In this document: piece after piece, positions 10,829 through 24,300 of the stretch
Layout of the letters: the number at the start of each line of letters is the position of its first letter
Position numbering within the stretch: the stretch's first letter is position 1
Made by a program: the position numbers and the translations under genes
Notes under the pieces: model-generated
The model's database searches: none
Seen by the model: the letters and a program-made list of their open reading frames with translations, nothing else
Told to the model about the DNA's origin: nothing
Source of the DNA: Antedon mediterranea
Lineage: Eukaryota > Echinodermata > Crinoidea > Comatulida > Antedonidae
DNA length: 64,000 nt
NCBI RefSeq assembly: GCF_964355755.1
Contig: NC_092677.1
Span: 18,260,101-18,324,100 of the forward strand
Direction: 5' to 3'

Positions 10829-10891
10829 CTTTGTCAAACCAACAAATGCATTTTCAGGCAATTTAATAATGACGTTACTCCCTAAATCCCG
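10829..10891 (-). pseudogene. decayed 72-bp LRR exon
   Basis: Retains most of the LRR exon found at 12420-12491 (LPENAFVGLT is readable), but about 16 bp at its 3' end including the donor are deleted, and the acceptor AG is changed to AC-like sequence. Flanking intron sequence also matches the functional copies, so it is a duplicated exon that has been inactivated. Confidence 0.75.
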
Positions 10892-12267
10892 TAAAAATAA
10901 AAACATAAAAACTTGGTAGTGGACAAGTTGAGGTTTTCTTCTTTGGGAAAATAGTTATGTGTATATTTATATAGTTGTGTGTATGTCAGTGTATAAAATA
11001 GTGTCCGTAAAATAATGTGTATGTATTGTTTTAGTGAGTATCGGTGAAAATTAGAGATTGTCGATAACGGAAACAAACAGTTGACCAATAATCAATCCTT
11101 TACAATGAGCAGAAACGTGATAGCCTCTAGAAAAGAGACAAATAGTACATACATTATGTGGACTAAAATTAGCATAGCTGATGTAAATGTAAACACAAAA
11201 TCGATGTTATCAAATAATGCTCGATTGAAAAATGTGGCTAGCTCAACTAAATATAAATATTGTGGAACATCTCACACATTGATTCAATGACGTAAACAAA
11301 GACTTCACACTAACAAGAAACAAAACATCTTTTAACAAAATTATGAATAATAAAGTAATATAACGTGGATATGTTGTCAAATTAAAAAAAAATATTCCTT
11401 TCTACAATTTTCTTTTTTGTTGACATCTTAAATTCAATATTTTATAAAATACCGTTCGTTGTAATGTTAATGTTGGCAAATTTAAATAGCGCTTTTATCT
11501 ATTTTTAATTAGGCCTATATTAACTAATCCTTTTATTTTTCATCGTATCATTTTCATTTCTATAATTTCTAAAAAATATTAATTATAAAATGATTTAACC
11601 TATAGAAGGTCCATAACAATACGAACGTTAGATCATTATAAAAAAAATGTAAAGTTTATCGATAAAGTCGATAATTCTATTTTTGTCTTGATTTGGTAGT
11701 TTTCTTATGTTTACGAATTATTTTTGCTTCGGTTAAGGGGGATTGGTCGGCTGATGTTAAGATGTTAATAATTTGTATGATTTAACTTTGTAATTTATTT
11801 TTTTAAATATTTTCTTTGGTCTATGTAACAAGGGAAAGTATTCTACAAATTCAGACTCGACTCAACATAGCTGAACTGGAATTAAGCACATTTTGTTTAG
11901 GATTTCTTGAAATTAATGATGATGTGAGATAAAACAAGAAACTATGTAAAGTTTGTAACAGGAATGACATTGAAGATGAGTACCACTTCCTGTTAATGTG
12001 TTAATACAACTTAAAACTATCGTTTGCTTTATTTTACACACTAAATTAACAAACCCTTTAACCTTTCCACGTATTATTGCTAAAGTATACTAATATTTAA
12101 CATATTATAATACATCAGCACGTTATCCTGACGGTATTAATTTAACAGCTAAACCTCCCTTAAAGGTTAACATGATTTACTTACCATTGTAAATAGCAAC
12201 CATTTAAGTGTAATTAAAATTAATTTTAAATAAAAGACAAAAAAAAAAAGAAGAGCAAAACACTTAC
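10892..12267. repeat. duplicated intronic block of the LRR locus
   Basis: Noncoding. 11090-11330 recurs at 28400-28640 and partly at 13745-13850. 11505-12035 recurs at 18220-18695 with many small differences. These are copies of the sequence that surrounds the 72-bp LRR exons, so the locus grew by segmental duplication. No LRR C-terminal cap or stop-containing exon was found here. Confidence 0.7.
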
Positions 12268-12339
12268 AGTTTTACCAATGATTTTAAACCACTAAATGCA
12301 TTTGTAGGCAGTACTGCTATTTCGTTTTCTTGTAAATAC
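12268..12339 (-). CDS. LRR exon 6 (72 bp, phase 2-2)
   Basis: One 24-residue repeat with YLQENEIAVLP and NAFSGLKSL, of the same subtype as the exon at 20501. Acceptor TTAAAG, donor GTAAGTG. It is only 80 bp from the previous exon, so these two travel as a pair. Last LRR exon recognised. Confidence 0.75.
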
Positions 12340-15300
12340 CTTTAACAAAATACAAGAAGAGTACATAAACAAAGCTTTTAAATTTGTACAATTAAGAAAC
12401 AACATTAGAAAACACTTACAGTTTAACCAATGAAGTCAAACCAACAAATGCATTTTCAGGCAATGTAGTAATGCCGTTACTTCTTAAATCCCTTCAAAAT
12501 AAAAACATGAACACTTGGTAAATAACAGTTCACGATTTGAGGGATTCTTCGTTGGAGAAAATAGTTATCGTTTGGTGTGTATGTCAGTGGATAAATAGTG
12601 ACCGTAACATAATTTGTAACTGTATGTGTATTATTATTTTGTATTACTTATCAATAAACAAGGCCAACAGCCATTAAGTCGCGTGCTACAATGCATAGTG
12701 ATACCGGACCGACAGACAGACCGACAGACAGACAGACAGAGAGACCGACCGACCGACAGAGAGACCGACCGACCGACATAGTGAACTATACTGACCGAAA
12801 TTACTGAACATGTTTAAAAATGTTGAAATGTTTAAAAACATTTATTTTTTTTTAATTTACACGTGCGTAGCCTGTCACTTTCGACGTGCTCGTATAACGT
12901 AATTTCGAGTTGAAAAGTAAGTCAAGAAAACAGAAATCGGGCAAAAAGAGTGCGCAATAACATTTAACGCGCAGTGCGCGCGCAAAAATATGTGCACTCA
13001 TGGCAATTTTGTAAACGCTTAAAATTGCCTGAAATGTACTCTAATTTAATCGAAAAGAAATTTTGAAAATGTTAAGCGCGCGTACGCATGCGTTACATGC
13101 GCTACGCACGTAATTGTATTTATGAAATTTATGAGTACCAAATTTTATTTAATTGTGATTCATGGTTGTGAAGATATGATTACAAACGTGATTTCGTTAA
13201 ATCGTGCGTAGACCGCGTAATTTTTTATTGCGCACCGTGAAAACATAACCACATTGATTCCTGGCCATAAGGAATATACTGTGAAAAATTGACCTAGCTA
13301 GATTAAACTGATATCAAGATAAGGTCAGAAAGCGATAAAACGCATAGTGATACCGGACCGACAGACAGACAGACCGACAGACAGACCGACAGGCAGACCG
13401 ACCGACCAACATAGTGAACTATAACTAACTACTAAAAATGAGAGTCGAATAAGCGTTAAAAAAATTATTCAAATTAAAATGCAAAGTTTATCAACTGAAG
13501 TAATAGGTCGTTACTGTATATAATCGCTAACATAGAAAACGTTTCTAAAACGGAGAGATACACTATATCAAATTTTAATAAAATCTTGAAGAAAATTGAC
13601 CAATAATCAATCCCTTAGGCCTACTTTAAACAGAAACTTTGCAGGAGCGCGAGTAAAGCTTATCATTGTAACTAACGATAAACGTTTCTCAAAAACTGTT
13701 CAAGGGGAGTCGGCTATATAGTTTTTAATTTTTATGAGTTAAGCTTTATACAGTAATTGATTTGTTATAGGTAGCCTTTAGAAAAGAGAAAAATAGTACA
13801 CATCTGGAATCAAATCAACACCAACACAGCTGATGTAATTTGAGGGTATACAATAATAATAATAATTATTATTATTATTATTTATTGAAGTATAAAACAA
13901 ATAAAGAGAGCATTTTAAACACAAATCAGTAAACCGAAAAATGCTCGATAAAAAGTTAATAATATGGAACCTGTCATACATAGATTGTCCCAAATAAAAA
14001 AAAAATGGGAGAAAAACAGATTGAATTGCAACGAACTGAAAAGATGGCCTTAAAAAGGATTTTGAAAAGTTTGATAGAAGGTGCACTATTATTATTATTA
14101 TGAAGTGAATTAGGAAGACAGTTTAGGAACTTCAAAAGCTCGATTAGGCGACTAGGTGGAACAAAAAAGTATAGATGTACTACCGGTAGTAGTCGACCTA
14201 AGAAATCGTTTATAAACTGAAGATCTACATTATAATGAAGGTGGAAATATATAGCGGTGAAGTGAGGTTTATGTAATTAACATTTGTTAATTGGATATAA
14301 TTCGCTGTTTAATTAGAAGCCAGTGTTGTGTACAGTGTGTAATATTGGTGTAAAGTAAGTAAATCTTCAAATGCCGGATGTAAGGCGAGTTGCAGTAGTT
14401 AAACAAAGTTGTAATTTATTAAAGTTGTATTGTCCCCAAAACATGAAAAATAAAGATGAAAAAAATCCAATTTTGAATAGACCATTTTGCAGTTATAATA
14501 AAGTTATTCACTTTCGCCGAAAAAAAATCCGAAAAAAATTTTGATTTCGCTTATAAAAAATCAAAATAAATTTACCATTTTTTCGAACTCATAAGCTCAG
14601 AAATTCCAAAATATTTGATGGTTAGCTAACAACTCATAAATATGCATGATATTTTAATGAGCATCCAAACAGGGGAGATCCGATCTGTTATCTTCACCAC
14701 ATATGGGCGACGAACAGAAGAAAGTGCTGGGGTTTCCCTGATCGTATGATACTGGGCCGATCCAGGGGGGGGGGGAGGGTGTCCACGGGGTCCGGACCCC
14801 CACCCCTAAATTTTAAGGGTGCCCTTTTTTTAGAGGTTCAATATTTTATTCGTGACATATTTGTGTTTATATTAGTATGCACAGAGTAGGCTACACTAAC
14901 CCCAAAAATAACAAGGCCAACAGCCATAAGTCGCGTGCTAAAACGCATAGTGATACCGGACCGACAGACAGACCGACAGACTGACCGACCGACCGACATA
15001 GTGAACTAAAGAGTCGCGAGAGGTGGTGACGCGTGATGATCTCTACTTAAACTTCTAAAAATAGATCGTTTCACATACTACAGAGGGCGCATGTAAACTT
15101 TTTTTGCGCTTTTCAAGATGCCTCGTATATTAGAGAGAGGGAGAAAGCGCAAACAGCAAGATTTGGCAGAACAAGCCAAACTGGTTACATACTAGTAATA
15201 ATGATGATCAGCTAGATACCTCTGGACCACCTATTTTTTTACCCGCCGCCGCTGAAGTCTGTAATAATGATCAGCAAGGCCTAGATACCTCAAGCTCTGG

Positions 15301-18300
15301 ACCACCTACTTTTTTACCCGCCGCCGCTGACGAGGTCTGTCTCCTCCCATTTTTTGTTTATCAAATTAGAAACGGAAAAGCTGCTCATTTAAATCAAATA
15401 AATTCAGTAATCAACATGAACACAATGTCGAATGATAAAAGATTACATGCATCATCAATTGATAATAATAATGGATTATTATCATTGATGACCGTATCGG
15501 AAGAACGCAACAAAAAAGATGTATCTATTGTTAGTCGCCACGTGCTTAGGCTTAGGCTATGCTCACTTTGCTGTTTGCTAGCTAGCTCGCTAATAAAGTG
15601 TCATTTCCGGCGAACTAGAAAGGTGCCATTTATCATGGATTTTGCGTGCGAGAGTACCATTTCCGGCCATCTAAGTGTGTCCTGTAACAAAATTCGCTTC
15701 GCCACAACCCTGTGGCTCAAATACTCAATATCTGATGTGCCCTTTTTATCGGCGGACCCCCCTCTCAAAAATGTCTGGATCCGCCCCAGTGATGTAAAAA
15801 GCTCTGCCGTTAATTTGCTGGTGAGTAGAATTTTATTTTCGATGAATGACACATCCTCCTATAAAAGTTATATCGCAAACTAGACGTTTTTGGCGTATAG
15901 TTACAGGCTTAGCTATCTAGGCAAGGGCTAAAGCATCACTAGGGCCTAGTAAGTAGTTCACTACTGTGTAGTGTAGCAGCTGTAGGCAGGTAGATAATCT
16001 AGTCAGAAAAGTAGACGGGAACCCACTGAGGCCTAGCTAGGTCCTATATACCGTACTCACCTAACTAGGCCATCACTCCACAACTAGCTACAGCAAATAG
16101 GCCTACTATGTTGCTGTACCATTAATATACATTTGGAGCTAGAATTAATTTTAAAGTCTAAAAAAGACTAACAATTATGACAAAAAACAAACATTTGGAA
16201 AATGATCAGGATACAGTACCCAAATAAGTTGACGGTAGAATAGATTGTTGTTGATAGCAACCAAAACGAAAACACTAGTAATTAGACTAGGCCTTTTTTA
16301 GGGAGGAGATGTACTTTTCAGGAATTCTTATACTGTACATTAGTACCCCAAATTGAAAACTTCAGATTCATATACAGAAATAATAACTATATGTATGCAA
16401 TAAATTGTGAAATATTTAACTTTTCTATTTGACTTTTGTATTTATACATCATTGTTTTTAAATTTATAGATTTAAGCTAATGAAGACTGGAACAGAGGTT
16501 ACACCCATACTGCATAAAGGCAACTGGCGGTAGACTCGGTAGTGGAACACAAGATAAATATTGGATGACTATCATAGAGCATTCGGCAAATGTGTTTGTT
16601 GTTTTCCAGCTTTTAAAATGTTGTATAGTTTTCATAATAAAAGCAATAAAATTTGTATAAATTATTTTGCAAACATAGCAACAGCATTAAATAAATAAAA
16701 AATACTACTACAGTACATGAGATAAAATCTCCATAATTTTAATGTGTGAAGATTTACAATACAGTACAGTAAAAAATGAGTTAATTATTAGTATATTTCA
16801 TTGAATGTCTGCATTATTGTTGACAATTTATTTTCAACTATTAATTGATGTGTTGATTGTGTCATTACAGCAATAGCTTGTATTCTGTGATTGTTCATCC
16901 ATTTTAAAGTGTCATAGTAAGAAACGTTCAAATAAATATTGTGAATGTTGCTACCACATTTTGTATTTATTTCTTCACCATTTTCCACTACTTGTTCACA
17001 TTTTCCATTCAATTAGTGTGTTAATACCTATTAAAACAAAGACATTTTTATTAAAATATCTACATAAAAAAGTTTAATTGTGTGAAAGTTGGTTTGAACG
17101 TTATTGCTTTGGAAGAATTTTCAACATAACGGTACTAAAGTACTGTAAAGTACACATCCCAAAAAATATTTAACTTAGATGATTTTGGTCATTTTCTCTA
17201 AAATAATTACATTATTGGATGTACAGTAGGCCTATAGGCCTAGTTACAATTTTCACAAATTTATATTAGCATTAAAATCTAATTAATCATGAAGGAAAAA
17301 CCAAGCACCATAATCTCTCCTGGCCCTGGTTTTATTTTTGGCAGCCATTCACAAGTTTTTACTTTTTGGGTTTCGCTGCTCTTATGTATAATTTTTTTTA
17401 ATCACAAACTCTACATAGAAAAGAAAATTAAATGTTTTGAAATGAATGATATATGAATAATGATGAAGGACTCTTATTATAGTATTATATACTACTAAAA
17501 CCTTATTCTTTACTCCATGCTCACAGATGAATGTAATATTGTAGGCCTAATCCTATTTAAAGCTAGGTTGGCAATAACTATTAATAAGGCTTACAAGTTG
17601 TAGCTATTAGTATTAGCTAGGCCTACTACTCACTCAGGCCTACAACTAGTAGGCCTACTACTAGACTAGCTAGGCCTACTCTATGGATGGTAGGCCTAGC
17701 CCATCATAGATAGGGGATTGTACACTAGCCAGTACAGCTGTACTGGGCTAGCTAGGCTTCCTATACTAACTAACAAAGCTGCACAATATAAACTACAGTT
17801 CTTACTTACCAATCTGCTAGGGCCTAGCCATAGTATTTTCTTCAGATAGGAGTTGTTTTTCTGTTGTTAAACTACAGAACTTTCCCATATCGTCGTCTCG
17901 CCATATCATCGTCGTGTTTTTGGTGATGACCTAGAGGTCACATATACGCACAAGAATCATACAATATGCATAATTCATAAGCTAATTCAGGTCAAGGGTT
18001 AAATTAAACCGGAAGCCAGCTGGCTGCCAGCCAACCGACTTCCGATTTTCTCAGGTAAATTATTTTTTTTTTCGATCCAATTTTTTTTTAAAGTGAATAA
18101 CTTTTATTTATCATTAAAATGGTCTATTCAACAACAACACATCTTTAAGTTCTTTGTTTGGTAGACCATATACAATTGCAATACAGTAATCTAATTTACG
18201 GATGTAGGAAGCCTCAACATTAATCCTATTTTTTTTTCATCCTATCATTTTCATTTCTATAATTTGTAAAAATAATGATAAATTATGAAATTATTTAATC

Positions 18301-21300
18301 TATAAAAGGTCCATAACAATACAAATGGTAGATCATTGTATTTTTGTCTAGATTTGGTAGTTTTCTTAGGTTTACGAATTAAGTTTTCCTTTGGTTAAGG
18401 TGGATATGTCGACTGATGTTAATAATGTATATAATTTGCTTTGTAATTTTTTTTATTTATTCAATATAATCTTTGGTCTATGTAGCAAGGGAAAGTATTC
18501 TACAAATTAAGACTCGACTCAACATAGCTGAACTGGAATCAAGCACATTGTGTTTAGGAATTCTTGATATTAATGTTAGATGATGTGAGATAAAACGAGA
18601 AAATAGAATATGTAAAGTTTATCACAGAAATAAAATTAAAAGATGAAAACCACTTTCTGTTAATGTGTTAATACAACTTAAAACTATCGTTTGATTTGTT
18701 TTGCAAAATACACTGAATTTGGAAAAAACATTATTGATGTTGTATCCGCTTTAATAATAAAGAATAAATCAAAAACTTTGTTATTGTTAACGGTCATGCA
18801 TTTTCACATATTAATGCTATCTATATATAAATTTACTAAAGGGAAAAATTCGATAAATCTCGATTTATTTCAAGAATTTTTACTCGATGGTATATAAAGT
18901 TGGTTCATACTTTCGGTACTGATTTTAACCATCTGATTTAACCCTGTTTACTAATTAAATTGAGTTAGGTAATTAGTTATTGACAATTAAAACAAATTTA
19001 GGTTCAACGATTTTCCCCAAATAGGGGTGTTTTCCAATCGTGGTATACACTGTCTAATGAATGTCCATGGAAAAATACCCGCACACAATAATACGAGTAT
19101 GCTTCGCATTTTCCTATCTCCTACTACGATAATTGTTTTTAATCGAGTATAGCATCATAATTTTGAAGACAGGCATTTTCTTTAAAAAAATACTATTTTG
19201 ATAGATTTAATATAAATTTATACAACTGTTTTGATCTGCGATAAATGGAACATTCCAATCTCTGTTCCACAAGTGTCTATTCCCTCAGTCGTCGTAAAGA
19301 CAAGTACTGTACCGTCATAACAGAAATTCGATCCATTTTATCCAATCTGTGCTCCAGAGGTTGGATATAGGTATTTTTTTAAACGGATAATGAGCTAGCC
19401 TTTCCAGTCGCCGTCTATTATGTACAATCATCTTTATTATTGCAGTTAAACCACCACCCACACCACCACCCTCCCACTCACTGGCATGAGTAGCATTGAA
19501 AAGCCATTAGGGGATAGGCCTACGGTACGGTATGAAGGATCACATGCCCTAAACGCAGATCAACTTTGGTGGTTAGAAACCAACTTAAATATGAATTGGC
19601 TCTAATCTAAGAAACAATTCAAAGCCATAAGACCTACTAATTAAGTTAAGTTAGATAATTATTTATTGACGATTAAAGCGAATTTACGATATTCCCCGAA
19701 TAGAGATGTTTAGGCTACTTTATTACTGACAGTTCCTTCTGAACGTTAATATTAATTAATAACCTAATTACTGTACAAAAATATAAACGTCGTATTAGTG
19801 TACTATTTCAATCGACTATATGGTGACAGTTTCAACAAAGTATTAAATAGCAATGTTTTACTGTGTTTAGTCATGGAGGTATAAATACCTCCATGGTTTA
19901 ATGGTATATTATTTGTAAAACATGAAAACAATTAATATTTCGTTACTAAATGGATAAAGAATATATTTAAAAATTGTTCGTCTTTGCACCCATCCTCTTC
20001 CCTATCCCTCAACCTTCATGTTGTATACAAAACACAAATTCAGTTTGTTTCAAAACAATTGGTCTTATTTTGTGACAAGTTTCTCTTTCGGAAGTAATTC
20101 CCAGGGTGCTAATTTTAGTTGAGTACATAAATCACCGTGTCTATTTATTCGTTCCTGTAAGCGACAAGTATTATTGTCTTGCATGTACATTTGAAGTCGC
20201 CAATTTTTTAAAGATGAAATTACTATGTATTCGAGAACCATCTGTGGGCATGACCGAGATGGTACGCGAGCGAAGCGAGCGTACCATCTAGTTATTATAA
20301 TTTTACAATATTGTAAAATTATTATAATTTTACAATATTGTAAGACACCAGCACGTTACGCTGAACGTTATGGAATTTAGAAACAGGTAAACTTATCCTT
20401 AATTGTATAATATCATAATCACAATTATTAACAATTAAAATTGTAAACATTACAACATTTACATTTTTTAAAGTAAGAAAATAAATAGTAAAACACTTAC
20501 AATGTTACCAATGATTTTAAACCGCCAAATGGATTTGTAGGCAATACTGCTATGTCGTTTTCTTGTAAATACCTTTAACGAAATATAAGTAAGAGTAAGT
20601 TAACAAAATCACCTCCTTTATATTGGAGAAAATAGTTAAAGTTGCCTGTGTCAGTGGTTGAAATAGTGACCGTAAATAAATGTATTGTATTACGTGTATT
20701 ACTAGATGGTCGATAACAATAGGAACGTTAAATTATTATTTAAAAAAAGAATTTAAAGTTTATTGACAGATTGTAGATTATTCGGTTTTTAACTAGATTT
20801 GGTAGATTTGTTTATGCCTACGAGTTCATTTTCCTTTGGTCAAGGGGGATTGGTCGGCTGAATTTATATGATTTAGCTTTGTAATTTATTTGTTATATAG
20901 GTAAAGTCTCTGAACATTGTCTCAATGGTGTAATGATTTATTTGCAGTTTAGCACGTGACAGTATTCTTCCTCCTCTGGGCCTACGGCATAATGTGAGCG
21001 AAAACATCAGTATACATTTGCCAAAAAGTGACATAAAAGTATAAAGAATACTCGATAACAATACTTTATAATAATCTCATATTGCACCTCTACGTACTTA
21101 CACATTGTTTGGTAATGTAGTGTAAAAAAGTGACATAAAAGTATAAAGAATACACGATAAAAATACTTTATATTAATCTCATATAGCACCTCTACATACT
21201 CGCAAATTGTTTCTATATATAAATTTACGTAAGGGCAAAATTCGGTAAATCGCGCGTTATTTCTAGAATGTTTACTCGATGGTATATAAAGTTGGTTAGA

Positions 21301-24300
21301 ATCTCGGTACTGATTTTAACCACCTGATGTAACCATGTTTACTAATTAAATTGACTTAGATAATTAGTTATTGACAATTAAAACGAATTTAGGTTCAACG
21401 ATTTTCCCCAAATAGGGGTGCTTTTCGATCGTAGTATACACTGGATGTCCTTTTGAAAAATACCTGCACACAATAACACGAGGATGCTTCGCATTTTTAC
21501 TATCTCCTCCTACGATAATTGTTTTTAGTCGCGTGGACGCGACTCTATAGTTCACTATGTCGGTCGGTCGGTCTGTCGGTCTGTCTGTCGGTCCGGTATC
21601 ACTATGCGTTTTAGCACGCGACTTATGGCTGTTGGCATTGTTAATAGCTGAAAACTGGTTGAACAGATCGAGTACAGTATCATAATGTTGAAGACAGGCC
21701 GATTTTCTTTAAAAAATACTATTTTTATAGATTTAATATAAGTTTATACAAATGTACTATCAAGGTCACGTTACAAACCGCAGAGAAAAAAACGAGGTGT
21801 TCAGACCCATAGCGTACGATTATCGTTACAACGGAAGTACGTCATCCAGGTTGTTTCTAGTTGCATATTCATGTGCTCTTACCCACGTGTTTTCATCATT
21901 ATTTCCACTGTATATAGGCCTAGATCTCAGCCCTACAATTATGACAAAATTTGCCGTAAATAAAACATACCTCAGCATTTATTTAAGAAAAATATAGTAA
22001 AGCCAAATTTCTGTTTCTATTCTTTTTATTTTGTAGTAAAAAACATTCTCCCCAGGCTCTTGTGTTACGAAAATAAAGCAGGCCTCGTAATGATGAAGAA
22101 AAAATATGATTGTGATTAGTCTATCCAGTCCAGTCAAAGATATTATATTCTTTGGTCCAGTCGGTTGAAAATAACCCTTAACTTGCTAATAAAAGGGACA
22201 CAGCTCCCCTTGTTTGTTTACTAATTTTTTTAGGAGTTAGGGGGTTTTCAGCATTAAACTTGTCCAGTCTAGTCTGCCTTGTATGAATGAGTGACTTGAT
22301 GTCCTACGCTAGTTTTTAGCTTGAATGAAATGCGTGAATGGCTCTAGGCCTAGCTAGGCCTAAAAGCGGATGGGATCGTAGTCCCTATGTTTAAATACAA
22401 GGTGCATGTATCTATGTCATTTGTTAGAAAATATAATGGTAATCAGTTGATAATAGTTTGTAGCCTTTGTAAGAGTTGTATTTGTAGTGTAGTTAGGCCT
22501 TATTTATTCTGGCCTTTTTGTTATTGAAATCCATCTAACACAATAGACGATACAAGATGTCGGCCTAGGTCAAACCTTGTTTCGCGTCATAACAGGAAAC
22601 GTTCTGATTGGATACAACGTTGACTTACAGTAGCGTCGTAAGCTAAAACGGTACTATCAACCGTTTTCCACTACAACGCTACAACCGTTGTACGACGCGT
22701 TGTACGCTAATCCCCAACTGTTCAGACACACATTCTTTTAGCGTCGTACGCTAAAACGGTCTAACGCCATGGGTCTGAACAGGGCCTAAGGCTCTGCGGT
22801 TTGTAACGTGACCTTGATAGTAACGTTGTACGCTAAAACGGTCTAACGCCATGGGTCTGAACAGGGCCTTAGACTCCCAGTTTGTAGGTAAATTTATGAG
22901 CCCTTGGTGTAACACAAGTAGGTAAATTTATGGGCTCTTGGAGAATAAACTTAAAACTGAGATATAGTATTGCAACACTTTTGACAATATTGTAGCCTAA
23001 ATACGTAACCATTTTTGGTCGCCATTTGAATCGACATTTTTTTACTGTGAATGTGGTTACTGTTAGATATATAAACACATATACAAGGAACATTTAATAC
23101 TGACTGTGGGTAGCCTCTACTGCTGGATATATAAACAGATAATATACAAATAAAAACTTTATTACCAGTTTTTTTACGCGGAAATTACCGTGTATTCGAG
23201 AACCATCTGTGGACACGACCTAGATGGTACGCGAGCGAAGCGAGCGTACCATCTAGTGTTTAGTAATGTAGTGTAAGCAAAGATACTAAAAGATACGAAG
23301 CATTTGTTCTATAATACAACACTTCTGTAAGGTCTTAAACCTAAAAGGACTTTGATGCAAGAATTAACAATTGTAACATTTGTACATTTAAGAAAACCAT
23401 TTTCTTACCACTGAATACCCTGTAATACAAAAAACAGTACAACTTAAACCTATCATTTGAATTATATTGCCAAAAAACCAAAACATTTTCTGTTTTATCC
23501 GCTTGGACAAAAAAGAATTAATCAAAGAAGTTGTTATTGTTCACAGTCATTGTTATTGTTCACAGTCATTAACACCAGTAGCGCTTCACTTTGATACCCT
23601 TTAACGTATTACTGTTATAGTGTACCCTCATTTTACAAGATATTAAAGGCCTAATACAACGTCATGGTGGTATTTAGAAACAGCTAATTAACACGATGAT
23701 TTACTTAAAATTGTAAAGCTTTTAAATTTGTACAAGAAAATATATAAAAAAACACTTACAGTTTAACCAACGATGTCAAACCACCAAATGCATTTTCAGG
23801 CAATGTATTAATGCCGTTACGTCTTAAATTCCTTAAAAATAAAACATGAACACTTTGGTAAGTAACAGTTTACGAGCCTTTTCTTTGGAGAAAATAGTTA
23901 CATGTGTGTATGTCAGTGGAATAAATAGAGAACGTAAAAAAATGTGTAATCTGTATTGTGTACTGTGATATACCAAATAAACAAACAGTATTCAAACAAT
24001 CCACTTGGCAAGTGCTTTTATTTGTATTCTCACATTCATATACAGTATAACAAACGTTCCAGTCAAGTGTATTCTCACATTCATATAATACCAAACGTTT
24101 TTCTGTGTGCAGTAGGCTAGCATGTATCGCATCTATAACTAACGCTATTGTGTCCGCGTCGTTGTATGCCCCGTTATTATAAAGGACTGACCATCTGTAG
24201 ACCAATATGCAAAGTAAAGCAACTCGCAGACCAAGTAGGCTATACATAAATAACTACGTAAACACTACATGTACTATTATTGTGTACAACGTGAGGGTAG

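Larger units (their letters stand above)
14473..18131. mobile_element. 3.66-kb TIR-flanked DNA element or composite
   Basis: The ends are inverted: TTGAATAGACCATTTT at 14473 and its complement at 18116-18131. Next to each lies a second matching block, AAAGTTATTCACTTT. Related ends occur at about 27,940/28,300, 30,389 and 43,230, so this is a family. The interior holds a possible hAT-like MITE end pair (14755 and 15775), a GACC repeat, the frame at 15190-15883 and a 74-codon minus-strand frame at 16788-17012 that I do not recognise. TAGGCCTA palindromes are dense at 15.9-16.1 and 17.5-17.8 kb. No transposase identified, so the superfamily is unknown. Confidence 0.5.
21212..23256 (+). mobile_element. 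Helitron copy 2, interrupted and internally deleted
   Basis: The 5' end (TCTATATATAAATTTACG) at 21212 and the 3' hairpin plus CTAG at about 23220-23256 belong to the same family as 18820 and 47589. Between them lie a GACC-type element (21528), a TIR element (21757-22820) and unrelated repeat sequence; the middle of the Helitron is missing. The flanks resemble the uninterrupted sequence at 21100-21125, a paralogous empty site. Confidence 0.65.

Noticed and set aside
14751-15794. hAT-like MITE suggested by inverted GGATCCAG ends
   Set aside because: The ends are imperfect and the flanking 8-bp sequences do not match convincingly, so it was not given its own entry.
16788-17012. 74-codon minus-strand frame with protein-like composition
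   Set aside because: Begins at TTG right after a stop, no acceptor that keeps it open, no recognised family; left only as a note within the TIR element.
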